NCBI RefSeq assembly: GCF_000520995.1
Contig: NZ_JACA01000001.1
Span: 594,290-658,289 of the forward strand
Origin: Aquimarina macrocephali JAMB N27
GTDB taxonomy: Bacteria; Bacteroidota; Bacteroidia; Flavobacteriales; Flavobacteriaceae
Length of the DNA stretch: 64,000 bases
Direction: 5' to 3'
A program made the translations under genes and the position numbers. Shown one piece after another: positions 25,373 through 34,856 of the stretch. How positions within the stretch are numbered: position 1 is the first letter of the stretch; each line of letters starts with the position of its first letter. The notes beneath the pieces were generated by a model. That model saw only the letters and a list, made by a program, of their open reading frames with translations, ran no database searches and was not told the origin of the DNA.

Positions 25373-27637
25373 ATGAAAAAGGCGAGCAACACTACATCTG
25401 GTTTTTTATCTCAATTGCCCAAGAATATTTTTTCGGGCTTTGTGGTTTCATTAATCGCATTACCATTGGGGTTAGGGCTAGCTTTAGCTTCTGAAGCTCC
25501 TCCTATCTCGGGAGTAATTGCCTCTGTTGTTGGAGGGATTATTGTAAGTGTTTTTGGAGGATCTAAAGTTACAATTACAGGTCCGGGTAATGGATTGGTA
25601 GTCGTTTTACTAGGAGCCATCACAACACTTGCTAATGGCGATCTTTATCAAGGTTATATTTTTACATTAGCAGCCATTATATGCTCTGGAGTACTAATGA
25701 TTATCATTGGACAATTACGATTAGGTATTTTGAGCGATTTTTTCCCTTCTTCAGCAATTCAAGGAATGCTTGCTGCAATAGGAATAAGTATTTTTGCAAA
25801 ACAGTTTCATGTTATGCTTGCCAATACTGGCATCAAAGGAGATACTATTTCTTTGTTAACAAATATTCCCCATAGTATTTCGTTATTATTTAAGCCCGAA
25901 TATAGCGCCATTGCTATTGCTGCATTGGTTGGAGTTTTGAGCTTATTGATTATGTTTTTTTATGGTAAAATCAGAAATAAATATTTTCAATTGGTACCTG
26001 CACCCATGTGGATCGTTCTTATCGCTGTAGGTTTAAGTTATTATTATGAGTTCTTTTCTAGTGCTCCTTATCCAATAGACACTTCCTTGTTAGTACAAAT
26101 ACCAGACGATATTTTTTCAAATTTCCCTACTCCGAATTTTTCATTAATTCTTGACTTTAAATTTATAGGAGTAGTTATTGCAATAACTTTAATTTCAAGT
26201 ATCGAATCTCTATTAAGTATTAAGGCTGTAGATAAGCTAGACCCTTTAAAAAGAAGATCAAATATAAACAAAGACCTTACTGCATTAGGTGTTGCATCAA
26301 TTGTGAGTGGTTTTTTAGGAGGGCTTAATGTAGTTACCGTAATTGCCCGTAGTTCTGTAAATGTTAATAATGGTGGTACCAATCGGACTTCTAATTTCTT
26401 TCACTCTGTATTCTTAATACTATTTGTGGTTTTGTTTCAAGATCAACTTAAAAGAATTCCGCTTACAGCATTGGCAGCTATTTTGGTATATACAGGATAT
26501 AAACTGGCAGCTCCCAGAAACTTAAAAATTGTTGCAAAAATCGGTAAAGAACAACTTATTATTTTCTTTGCCACAATTATTGCAACAATAACAACAAACT
26601 TAATCACAGGGATCCTCATCGGAATCCTGACAACGATTGTTATACATTTTATCCTTAATAAAAGCGTGTTGTTTTTTGTTAGAAATCTTTTTAAACCTAA
26701 TGTACTTATGTTTAAAGAAGGCTTCAACGACACCTATTTTGTTAGTGTAAAGAATTTTTCGAGCTTTCTTAATTATTCTCGATTAAAAAGAAAATTAGAT
26801 ACAATCCCTGAGAATCATGATGCCATTATCGATTTTTCTCTTTGTGACTTTGTAGACTACACTGTACAGGAGAGTCTATTAGGGTATCAAGAAACTTTTA
26901 AGAGAAAAGGAGGGTCTTTTGAGATCACAGGACTTGATATTCATGGTACTTCTTCAGAACACCCTCTAGCAATAAGAAGTTTGATTCCTTTTTCTAAAAA
27001 AATCAAAATTGGAGCAAAATCAAATCTTACCAAAAGACAAAAAGATTTACAGAATATTGCTAATGATTTTTCCTGGCGATATGACCCTAAAAAGGATAAT
27101 CATATTTCTGGTTTACACGATTTTGTGTTTTTTAAAACTAAAAAAATCAATTATCTAAACAACTCTATTTATGATCCTCAGTCTATTTTTAGAATTTCTG
27201 ATACCGAATTTTCTGAAGGTGAGTTTATAGCACGTACATTGGTTAGAACTACAATATTAACGATACAGTTAGAAAAAGAAATTCCCAAATTTACCCTAGA
27301 TAAAGAGGGTTTATTAGAGTTTATATATAAGTTTTCGGGTTTTAAGGATATTTTAATTTCTGGACATCCTGATTTTTCTAAGCGATTCTTCCTTTTAGGG
27401 GAAAATCCAGAAAAAATTCGAGTGTTATTTAATGATGATTTAGTGCTGTTTTTAGAGAGTAATCCATACTATCATATCGAATGTAATGGCAATTCTTTAC
27501 TTGTAATGCGAAAAGAACGTTTAGCTAGTATTAAGGAAATTAAAGCATTATTAGATTATGGAACTCGCTTAGAAAAAGTAATCTCAAATATACAATATGA
27601 TGAAATATTGTTAAAAAGTCCAAAAATTAAATCTTGA
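25373..27637 (+). CDS. SulP-family anion transporter with STAS-like and extra C-terminal region
   Basis: The 754-residue protein has a SulP membrane domain (about 15-430: GFVVSLIALPLGLGLALAS, GSKVTITGPGNGL, AIQGMLAAIGISIF, SSIESLLSIKAVDKL). A STAS-like domain follows (about 470-540, HDAIIDFSLCDFVDYTV). About 190 further residues (565-754) contain a predicted mixed alpha/beta region that I do not recognise. Usual SulP proteins are 500-600 residues. Likely substrates are sulfate, bicarbonate or another anion. The start codon directly abuts the stop of the universal stress gene, implying translational coupling. Confidence 0.88.
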   Translation: MKKASNTTSGFLSQLPKNIFSGFVVSLIALPLGLGLALASEAPPISGVIASVVGGIIVSVFGGSKVTITGPGNGLVVVLLGAITTLANGDLYQGYIFTLAAIICSGVLMIIIGQLRLGILSDFFPSSAIQGMLAAIGISIFAKQFHVMLANTGIKGDTISLLTNIPHSISLLFKPEYSAIAIAALVGVLSLLIMFFYGKIRNKYFQLVPAPMWIVLIAVGLSYYYEFFSSAPYPIDTSLLVQIPDDIFSNFPTPNFSLILDFKFIGVVIAITLISSIESLLSIKAVDKLDPLKRRSNINKDLTALGVASIVSGFLGGLNVVTVIARSSVNVNNGGTNRTSNFFHSVFLILFVVLFQDQLKRIPLTALAAILVYTGYKLAAPRNLKIVAKIGKEQLIIFFATIIATITTNLITGILIGILTTIVIHFILNKSVLFFVRNLFKPNVLMFKEGFNDTYFVSVKNFSSFLNYSRLKRKLDTIPENHDAIIDFSLCDFVDYTVQESLLGYQETFKRKGGSFEITGLDIHGTSSEHPLAIRSLIPFSKKIKIGAKSNLTKRQKDLQNIANDFSWRYDPKKDNHISGLHDFVFFKTKKINYLNNSIYDPQSIFRISDTEFSEGEFIARTLVRTTILTIQLEKEIPKFTLDKEGLLEFIYKFSGFKDILISGHPDFSKRFFLLGENPEKIRVLFNDDLVLFLESNPYYHIECNGNSLLVMRKERLASIKEIKALLDYGTRLEKVISNIQYDEILLKSPKIKS

Positions 27638-27817
27638 TCCCTTCCATTTTTTCTATTTTGCAAAGATTTTTAATTATTCTTGAAAAGATGCTAATGAATG
27701 AAACACAAAGAAAATATGTAGCAGGTGTTTTGGTAAAGAGATTAATTGGTACTTTGGATATACCAATCAGTCCTTTGTGATATCATATAATTGAAAACAT
27801 AATTTAAAGAAAAACAA

Positions 27818-28678
27818 ATGAATTTATATCCCATAAAAGCAGGAAATTTTAAACTTGATGGAGGGGCTATGTTTGGAGTCGTTCCTAAAGTTTTATGGAA
27901 CAAAACCAATCCTGCAGATGAAAAAAACCTAATTGATATTGCATCAAGATGCTTACTGATTGAAGATGGTGATAGGTTAATTCTCATTGACTCTGGAATG
28001 GGAGACAAGCAATCTGAAAAATTTTTCAGCCATTACTCACTTTGGGGTAGTGATAGTCTTGACGCTTCTTTAAAAGAAAAGGGGTTTCACAGAGATGATA
28101 TTACTGATGTTTTTATTACCCATCTTCACTTTGATCATTGTGGTGGTGTGGTGCAATGGAATGATGCCCGTACCGGATATGAGTTGGCCTTTAAGAATGC
28201 CAGAATATGGAGCAACGAAGAACATTGGCAATGGGCTATTGCACCTAATAAACGGGAAAAAGCTTCTTTTTTAAGCGAAAACATTGTACCGATACAAGAA
28301 AGTGGCCAATTAAATTTTATTTCCAGATCAGATACAGCGTTTCAAAAAAGTTCTGAATTAGGTTTTGGCGTACTATTTGTTAATGGACATACAGAAAAAC
28401 AAATGATTCCTCATATAGAACACAAGGGTAAGACTATCGTATTTATGGCAGATCTTCTGCCTACAGCTGGTCATATACCATTACCATATGTAATGGGTTA
28501 TGATACAAGACCTTTGTTGACTTTGGATGAAAAAAAACTGTTTCTTGATAATGCTGCTACCAATGGGTGGTATTTATTCCTGGAACATGATGCCCATAAT
28601 GAAATAATAACAGTACAACATACCCAGAAAGGGGTGCGTCTTAAAGAAGTTTTTACTTGTAATGAAATATTTAATTAA
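27818..28678 (+). CDS. Metallo-beta-lactamase fold hydrolase
   Basis: The 286-residue protein has the MBL metal motif H102-L-H104-F-D106-H107 followed by CGG, a downstream GHT motif (VNGHTEKQ) and FMADLLPTAGH, which give the remaining metal ligands. The N-terminus lacks a signal peptide, so it is probably cytoplasmic. The family covers lactonases, glyoxalase-like and other hydrolases, and the sequence does not fix a substrate. The stop lies 13 bases before the start of the S8 peptidase, so they may be cotranscribed. Confidence 0.88.
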   Translation: MNLYPIKAGNFKLDGGAMFGVVPKVLWNKTNPADEKNLIDIASRCLLIEDGDRLILIDSGMGDKQSEKFFSHYSLWGSDSLDASLKEKGFHRDDITDVFITHLHFDHCGGVVQWNDARTGYELAFKNARIWSNEEHWQWAIAPNKREKASFLSENIVPIQESGQLNFISRSDTAFQKSSELGFGVLFVNGHTEKQMIPHIEHKGKTIVFMADLLPTAGHIPLPYVMGYDTRPLLTLDEKKLFLDNAATNGWYLFLEHDAHNEIITVQHTQKGVRLKEVFTCNEIFN

Positions 28679-28691
28679 AATAAAAGATCAA

Positions 28692-30371
28692 ATGATTCCC
28701 TCATCTAATAAAATTATTGCCGCTATTGCCTCATCTATGATTTTGGTAAGCTGCGGTGGTGCTCCAACTATTGTATCTACACCCATAGGAAATATTGATA
28801 CAACTCCTCTAAAAAATATGGATCTAACCGATACTCAATTAAAAGGTTGGAATTCACTTGATTTGGTTTCTGATACCATCCCAGGAATGAGTGTAAACAA
28901 AGCATATAATACTCTTATTAAAAATAAAAAAGGTAAAACCGTTATTGTTGGCGTTATTGATAGTGGTGTAGATATCGAACATGAAGATCTTGATGGAGTA
29001 ATCTGGACCAATCCAAAAGAGATCAAAGGCAATGGTAAAGACGACGATAATAATGGCTATGTAGATGACATTCATGGATGGAATTTTCTTGGAGATTCTG
29101 AAGATGAAAACTTGGAATATGTAAGAATTATAAAAAAACTTAAACCAAAATATGCCGGTAAAACTTTAGCTTCAATACCGCAGGCTGATCGTAAAGAATA
29201 CCAAATGTATATTGAAGCAAAAGCAGAATTTGAAAAAGAATATCAAGAAAATTCAGCACAAAAAGGGCAATACGAGCAAATTCTTCAGCAATCTAAAATT
29301 TCACATAAGGCAGTTGTAGAAGCAATTGGAAAAGAAAACTATTCTCGCCAAGAACTTTTAAAAATTGATGCAAAAAACCCAGAAATGCAACAACATGTTG
29401 CTTTTCTGGCTCAAATGTTTGGGTTTATGGATCCTGATGATACTGTGCCAGATTTTATAAAAAATATTAAAGAAGGGGTAGATCATTTCACAGATCAATT
29501 AAATTATAATTTAAACCCGGAATTCGATGGTAGAACAGCGGTAGGTGACAACGTAGATGATATTACAGATGTCAACTATGGGAATAATAATGTTATGGGC
29601 CCGGATCCAAAAAAAGAAGGGATAAAACACGGAACCCATGTTGCTGGTATTATTGCTGCAGAGAGAAATAACGGGAAAGGAATGAATGGAGTGGCACAAA
29701 ATGTAAAAATAATGGCAGTTAGAGCTGTTCCTAATGGGGATGAATATGACAAAGATATTGCACTTGCAATACGATATGTTGTAGACAATGGAGCCAAAGT
29801 AATTAACACTAGTTTTGGTAAGTATTACAGCACCCATCCAGAATGGGTAAGAGAAGCTATTACTTATGCCGCATCAAAAGATGTATTAATCGTAAATGCA
29901 GCAGGAAACGAAGGAAAAGACCTTGATAAAAAATCAGTATATCCAAATGATCAAATGAATAACGGCTCCGAAATCGCTAATAATTTTATTACCATTGGTG
30001 CTTTAAATTATGCATATGGTGCCAATCTTGTTGCTGATTTTTCTAATTATGGAAAAAGTAATGTTGATGCTTTTGCTCCAGGAGTTAAAATATGGGCAAC
30101 TACACCTAATAATTCATATGAATATTTACAAGGAACCTCTATGGCTGCTCCGGCTGTGGCGGGAGTTGCTGCTTTAATTAGATCATATTACCCTGGTTTA
30201 AAGGCTCCACAAGTAAAACAAATACTTATGGATAGTGGTTTAAGTACCAAAGCCTCGGTGGTTATCGGAGGAGAACAAACTAATGTGGGAAGCTTTTCTG
30301 GGTTATCAAAATCTGGTAAAATGGTTAACCTATATAACGCCCTTATTATGGCGGATAAATTGTCTAAATAG
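28692..30371 (+). CDS. Subtilisin-like (S8) serine peptidase lipoprotein
   Basis: I chose the start MIPSSNKIIAAIASSMILVS at 28692 (559 residues), which gives a lipoprotein leader ending VSC; ten upstream codons are open but overlap the previous gene. The catalytic triad is D90 (VIDSGVD), H313 (HGTHVAG) and S483 (GTSMAAP). About 220 residues lie between Asp and His, far more than in a minimal subtilisin, with a helical Lys/Glu-rich insertion at about 150-230. This insertion is common in flavobacterial S8 proteins. Expected at the outer membrane or periplasm. It is followed directly by an M1 peptidase. Confidence 0.9.
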   Translation: MIPSSNKIIAAIASSMILVSCGGAPTIVSTPIGNIDTTPLKNMDLTDTQLKGWNSLDLVSDTIPGMSVNKAYNTLIKNKKGKTVIVGVIDSGVDIEHEDLDGVIWTNPKEIKGNGKDDDNNGYVDDIHGWNFLGDSEDENLEYVRIIKKLKPKYAGKTLASIPQADRKEYQMYIEAKAEFEKEYQENSAQKGQYEQILQQSKISHKAVVEAIGKENYSRQELLKIDAKNPEMQQHVAFLAQMFGFMDPDDTVPDFIKNIKEGVDHFTDQLNYNLNPEFDGRTAVGDNVDDITDVNYGNNNVMGPDPKKEGIKHGTHVAGIIAAERNNGKGMNGVAQNVKIMAVRAVPNGDEYDKDIALAIRYVVDNGAKVINTSFGKYYSTHPEWVREAITYAASKDVLIVNAAGNEGKDLDKKSVYPNDQMNNGSEIANNFITIGALNYAYGANLVADFSNYGKSNVDAFAPGVKIWATTPNNSYEYLQGTSMAAPAVAGVAALIRSYYPGLKAPQVKQILMDSGLSTKASVVIGGEQTNVGSFSGLSKSGKMVNLYNALIMADKLSK

Positions 30372-30378
30372 TTTTATT

Positions 30379-32208
30379 ATGTTTAAAAAGATTGTTTTTG
30401 TTTTTTTTGTTGGCATCTTTTGTGCAATCGCACAAAACAATACTTCGTATTGGCAACAACACGTAGATTACACCATGAATGTGGATATGAATGTTGAAAA
30501 TTTTCAATATGAAGGGACACAGGAGTTAATATATTCTAACAATTCTCCAGATACATTATATCAGGTTTTTTATCATCTATATTTTAATGCATTTCAACCA
30601 GGAAGTGAAATGGATGTACGTTCTCGTAACCTACCGGATCCAGATCCCCGGGTTGGAAACAGAATAAGTAAACTTACCCCAGAAGAAATCGGATATTTAA
30701 AAATTTCTTCTTTATCACAAAATGGAAAATCATTAACATATGAAACTGCTGGGACTGTTTTAGAAGTATCATTAGATAAACCTATTGCACCAGGAGAAAA
30801 GGTTACTTTTTCTATGAAGTTTAACGGTCAGGTACCTAAACAAATACGTCGTTCTGGACGAAACAACAAAGAAGGTATCGCATTATCGATGACGCAATGG
30901 TATCCAAAACTTGCAGAATATGATTTTGAAGGATGGCATGCTGATCCATATATCGCTAGAGAGTTTCATGGAGTATGGGGTAATTTTGATGTAACCATAA
31001 ATATTGATAAAAATTATATTTTAGGTGGTACAGGATACTTACAAAACCCGCAGGAAATTGGATATGGATATGAAGAACCCGGCACTAAAGTGACAAGAAA
31101 AGGCAAAAAGCTTTCGTGGCATTTTAAAGCTCCAAACGTACATGATTTTGCATGGGTTGCAGATCCAGAATATTTACATGATGTTGTAAAAGTACCTAAT
31201 GGTCCTACGCTTCATTTTTTGTATAAAAACAAGAAAGAAATTATAGAAAACTGGAAAGACCTACAGCCAAAAACTGTAGAATTAGTAAATTATTTTAGTG
31301 AAAAAATAGGGAAATACCCATATGATCAATATTCTGTATTACAAGGCGGTGATGGTGGTATGGAGTATGCTATGTCTACTCTAATCACAGGAGAAAGAAA
31401 TTTTGGTAGCCTTGTTGGGGTTACAGCTCATGAAATGGCACATTCATGGTTTCAACATATTCTGGCAAACAACGAGTCTAAGCATGAATGGATGGATGAA
31501 GGATTTACCAGCTATATTTCTACTCTAGCTATGAATGATGTAATGAAACAAAATAACCCTAATTCATTAAAAGGAATGTATCAGGGATATTACCAATTAG
31601 CTACTTCTGGTATAGAGCAACCACAGACTACTCAAGCAGATCGCTATTCGCATAATACCGCTTATGGGGCCTCTGCCTATACAAAAGGAGCTGTTTTTCT
31701 TTCACAATTAGGATATATTATTGGGAAAGATAATCTTGCAAAAACAATTAAGAGATATTTTAATGAATGGAAATTTAAGCACCCTACTCCTAATGATTTT
31801 AAAAGGGTAGCAGAAAAAGTATCTGGAATACAATTAGATTGGTATTTAACAGATTGGACACAGACAACAAATACAATAGATTATGGGATTAAAGATGTTG
31901 TAGAAGACAACAACAACACCAAGGTCACTATAGAGCGTATTGGATTAATGCCAATGCCTATTGATGTTTATGTAGAATATAAAGACAGTACTATAGAATC
32001 ATTCTATATTCCTTTAAGAGTAATGCGTAATGAAAAGGAAAACCCAATCCCATCAATGAAGAGGACTATACTGCCTGATTGGCCTTGGACCAACCCAACC
32101 TATTCATTAAATCTTTCTAGACCAAAATCTGAAATAAAAGCTATTGGAATTGACATTACAAATACTATGGCTGATATAAACCCTAATAATAATAGCTTTT
32201 CAGAATAA
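30379..32208 (+). CDS. M1-family (gluzincin) metallopeptidase, exported
   Basis: I chose the start MFKKIVFVFFVGIFCAIAQ at 30379, 7 bases after the S8 gene; a longer frame overlaps that gene. The 609-residue protein has a signal peptide cleaved near IAQ and an M1 N-terminal beta saddle. The exopeptidase-like GGMEY motif is followed by the zinc site H351-E-M-A-H355 with the third ligand E374 exactly 18 residues on. The lack of a long C-terminal arm fits the shorter bacterial M1 group. Role: peptide trimming in the periplasm, possibly after the S8 enzyme. It ends in a terminator. Confidence 0.92.
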   Translation: MFKKIVFVFFVGIFCAIAQNNTSYWQQHVDYTMNVDMNVENFQYEGTQELIYSNNSPDTLYQVFYHLYFNAFQPGSEMDVRSRNLPDPDPRVGNRISKLTPEEIGYLKISSLSQNGKSLTYETAGTVLEVSLDKPIAPGEKVTFSMKFNGQVPKQIRRSGRNNKEGIALSMTQWYPKLAEYDFEGWHADPYIAREFHGVWGNFDVTINIDKNYILGGTGYLQNPQEIGYGYEEPGTKVTRKGKKLSWHFKAPNVHDFAWVADPEYLHDVVKVPNGPTLHFLYKNKKEIIENWKDLQPKTVELVNYFSEKIGKYPYDQYSVLQGGDGGMEYAMSTLITGERNFGSLVGVTAHEMAHSWFQHILANNESKHEWMDEGFTSYISTLAMNDVMKQNNPNSLKGMYQGYYQLATSGIEQPQTTQADRYSHNTAYGASAYTKGAVFLSQLGYIIGKDNLAKTIKRYFNEWKFKHPTPNDFKRVAEKVSGIQLDWYLTDWTQTTNTIDYGIKDVVEDNNNTKVTIERIGLMPMPIDVYVEYKDSTIESFYIPLRVMRNEKENPIPSMKRTILPDWPWTNPTYSLNLSRPKSEIKAIGIDITNTMADINPNNNSFSE

Positions 32209-32250
32209 TAGCTGTTAATAGGAGTGGATCATATAGACTAAAGTCTTATT

Positions 32251-32276
32251 AAAAACCGGTACTAAAACCGGTTTTT
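32251..32276 (+). terminator. Terminator after the M1 peptidase
   Basis: AAAAACCGGT (32251-32260) pairs perfectly with ACCGGTTTTT (32267-32276) around a 6-base loop, followed by more T. It ends the MBL-S8-M1 run before rnpA. Confidence 0.85.
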
Positions 32277-32312
32277 TTATTACTCATATAAGAAATCTAA
32301 TCACTACATTTA

Positions 32313-32696
32313 ATGCCAATGAAGGCTACTTTTAATAAAAAAGAAAGGTTAAAAAGCAAAAAGGAAATAGAATTACTTTTTTCTGAAGGAAAATCTATAT
32401 CCAAATACCCCGTTAGGTTAGTGTATAAAAAATCAAATTTTGAAGAGAATATTAAAATCAGGGCTGGTGTATCGGCTAGTAAACGCAATTTCAAAAAAGC
32501 AGTAGATCGTAATTGTATAAAACGTTTAATGCGTGAAAGTTATAGAAAAAATAAGTATATTGTACCCAACACTACTCATCAATTCACTTTTATGTTTTTA
32601 TTTTCAGGTAAAGAAATACCTGAATATTCGTTAATAGAATCTAAAATAAAAGGAATATTACAAAAATTTGTCGAACAAGAAATAAAATCAAAATAA
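32313..32696 (+). CDS. rnpA: Ribonuclease P protein component
   Basis: The 127-residue basic protein contains the RnpA signature: F-N-K-K-E-R-L-K-S at the start, AGVSASKRNFKKAVDRN and CIKRLMRESYR (the RNR-type RNA-binding helix). It is the protein subunit that assists the RNase P RNA in 5' processing of tRNA. The start could be the first ATG or the Met two codons later. It is 47 bases upstream of a C-terminal processing peptidase, a common flavobacterial pairing. The usual rpmH-rnpA arrangement is absent here. Confidence 0.93.
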   Translation: MPMKATFNKKERLKSKKEIELLFSEGKSISKYPVRLVYKKSNFEENIKIRAGVSASKRNFKKAVDRNCIKRLMRESYRKNKYIVPNTTHQFTFMFLFSGKEIPEYSLIESKIKGILQKFVEQEIKSK

Positions 32697-32743
32697 CAAC
32701 ATCATATGTTTACTTGGTTTCCAATATTTAAAAGAAAACATCA

Positions 32744-34366
32744 ATGAAGAAGAAAATTATCTACCCTGTAGTCGCTGTGATTATCTTACTATCTACTGTA
32801 AGTTTTAAGTCAGATTTTTTTGAAATCGCTAAGCAAATTGAAATTTTCACTACAATGTTCAAAGAATTAAATATGAACTATGTAGATGAAACGAATCCGG
32901 CAGAATTAATGGATACGGCAATCAAAGCTATGTTAGATGATCTGGATCCATATACTAAATATTGGAATGAGCAGGATGTTGAAGCTTCAAAAATACGTAA
33001 CGCAGGAGAATATACAGGTATTGGTTCCTCTGTAAAAACAATAAAAGATAAAATCATTATCATAGAACCTTATAAAGGCTATCCAGCAGATAAAGCTGGT
33101 CTTAAAGCTGGTGATGAAATTATACAAATAGGAGATATAAAAGTGGCCGATTTTAAAGATGATGCAGGAGAACTTCTTAAAGGAGCCAGTGGAACTAAAG
33201 TTGATATTACTTATAGAAGACAGGGAGTCACCAAAACCACTGTATTAACAAGAGAAGAAATAGAGGTAGATGCAGTTCCTTTTCATACATTGCTAGATGA
33301 TAATACTGGATATATTGTATTATCAAAATTTAATAACAAAGCTTCTAGTGAAACTATTGATGCTTTAAAAGACCTAAAAGCCAAAGGTGCTAATAAGGTG
33401 ATTTTAGATTTAAGAGGTAACCCAGGCGGTTTATTAAGTGAAGCTATAAATGTTACCAATATTTTTGTGCCAAAAGGAGAGTTAATTACCACCACAAAAT
33501 CAGTGGTTAAAAAGTATAATAAAGAATATTTTACAAAAAGAGAACCTGTAGATATCCAGATTCCCTTGGTAGTATTAGTAAATGGAAGAAGTGCATCGGC
33601 AAGTGAAATTGTTGCAGGTAGTATTCAGGATCTTGATAGAGGAGTGGTTATTGGTGCCAGAAGTTTTGGTAAGGGACTAGTACAGCGACCAAAAAAACTA
33701 ACCTATGGTACTCAATTAAAAATTACTATTTCTAGATACTATACTCCTAGTGGTAGATGTATTCAGGCATTAGATTATTGGAATCGTGATAAAAACAATA
33801 ATGCTGTGCGTATCAATGAACAAGATTTTAAAGCCTTTAAAACCAAAAACGGAAGAACGGTATATGATGGTGGTGGTATACAACCTGATATTGAATTAGA
33901 GACCTCTAAATTCAGTAAAATTACTACAGCTTTATTGCGATCTGATGCTATTTTTGAATATGGAACAAAATATTATTATTCTCATCAATTAAAAAAATCC
34001 TCTGATTTTAAATTTACAGATAAAGATTATGAAGATTTTAAAAGTTTTGTGAAACAAAGTGAGTTTAATTTTGAAACCGAAACCGAAAAATCATTTAAAA
34101 AATCATTAGAAGTAGCGAAAAAAGAAAAGTTTGATAAAGATATAATCGCTACCTATAACACTCTTATTGCTTCGATAAATACTTCTAAACAAGCAGCTTT
34201 AGATACCTATAAAACCGAAATTGTTAATTTACTAACAGATGAGATTATTAAGCGTTATTTCTATCGAGAAGGATTATATTCGTATTATGTAACACACAAT
34301 CCAGAAGTAGCTAAAAGTCAAGAAATACTGAGTAATAAAAACAAATACGAAGAACTTTTAAAATAA
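32744..34366 (+). CDS. C-terminal processing (S41) peptidase
   Basis: The 540-residue protein has an N-terminal signal/anchor (residues 1-20) and a PDZ domain (about 85-160, AGLKAGDEIIQIGDIKV). The S41 core has Ser in the S283-A-S-A-S-E288 motif and Lys310 in SFGKGLVQ, the expected Ser/Lys dyad. The C-terminal 150 residues are charged and helical. CtpA/Prc-type enzymes trim or degrade periplasmic proteins. It is cotranscribed with rnpA and closed by a perfect palindrome terminator. Confidence 0.92.
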   Translation: MKKKIIYPVVAVIILLSTVSFKSDFFEIAKQIEIFTTMFKELNMNYVDETNPAELMDTAIKAMLDDLDPYTKYWNEQDVEASKIRNAGEYTGIGSSVKTIKDKIIIIEPYKGYPADKAGLKAGDEIIQIGDIKVADFKDDAGELLKGASGTKVDITYRRQGVTKTTVLTREEIEVDAVPFHTLLDDNTGYIVLSKFNNKASSETIDALKDLKAKGANKVILDLRGNPGGLLSEAINVTNIFVPKGELITTTKSVVKKYNKEYFTKREPVDIQIPLVVLVNGRSASASEIVAGSIQDLDRGVVIGARSFGKGLVQRPKKLTYGTQLKITISRYYTPSGRCIQALDYWNRDKNNNAVRINEQDFKAFKTKNGRTVYDGGGIQPDIELETSKFSKITTALLRSDAIFEYGTKYYYSHQLKKSSDFKFTDKDYEDFKSFVKQSEFNFETETEKSFKKSLEVAKKEKFDKDIIATYNTLIASINTSKQAALDTYKTEIVNLLTDEIIKRYFYREGLYSYYVTHNPEVAKSQEILSNKNKYEELLK

Positions 34367-34370
34367 GAAT

Positions 34371-34406
34371 AAAGACTCGTTAGGTTCATGAACCTAACGA
34401 GTCTTT
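34371..34406. terminator. Bidirectional terminator, perfect 36-bp palindrome
   Basis: AAAGACTCGTTAGGTTCA (34371-34388) is followed with no spacer by its exact reverse complement (34389-34406). It separates the convergent S41 gene and elaA, ending two bases before the latter's stop codon. Confidence 0.8.
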
Positions 34407-34407
34407 A

Positions 34408-34851
34408 TTATCTAATCATACCAATATGAGGAATACCATCTTCGAGGTATTCTTCTCCTATTTGTTTAAAACCATGTGTTTCATAGAATTTTTTTAAATA
34501 AGTCTGAGCAGATATTTTAATTACTTTAGTTTTATAATGTGTTTCTATGGCGTTTACAGATTCTTTAATTAGTTTGTGACCATACCCATATTGTCTTTCC
34601 TTTTTGGGTATGACTACTCGTCCAAAACTAGTTTCCTTAAAATAATCACCTGCATCGAATAATCGCGTGTATGCGACAACCTTTTCACCCTTATATCCTA
34701 TTACATGAAGTGCTTTTTGATCCTTATCATCAATATCCTGATATATACATTCCTGCTCTATTATAAATACTTCTGCGCGCAAGCGCAAAATTTTATATAG
34801 TTCTAGTGCAGAGAGTTCATCAAAACGTTTAACTTTAAATTTTATATCCAT
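34408..34851 (-). CDS. GNAT acetyltransferase, ElaA family
   Basis: The 147-residue protein matches ElaA: FDELSALELYKILRLRAEVF and IIEQECIYQDIDDKD at the N-terminus, the acyl-CoA loop FGRVVIPKKERQYGYGHKLI, and AQTYLKKFYETHGF. The family transfers an acetyl group to an unknown amine. It is the third gene of a tightly spaced minus-strand run rpiB-CDF-elaA, 5 bases after the CDF gene. Confidence 0.9.
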   Translation of the reverse strand: MDIKFKVKRFDELSALELYKILRLRAEVFIIEQECIYQDIDDKDQKALHVIGYKGEKVVAYTRLFDAGDYFKETSFGRVVIPKKERQYGYGHKLIKESVNAIETHYKTKVIKISAQTYLKKFYETHGFKQIGEEYLEDGIPHIGMIR

Positions 34852-34856
34852 ATTTT

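Noticed and set aside
27688..27780. 30-codon plus-strand frame (MLMNETQRKY...)
   Set aside because: Too short, with no neighbour or family support; could be a chance frame before the MBL gene.
30283..30378. Thirty-two-codon extension of the M1 peptidase
   Set aside because: It overlaps the S8 gene end in another frame and precedes a proper signal peptide start.
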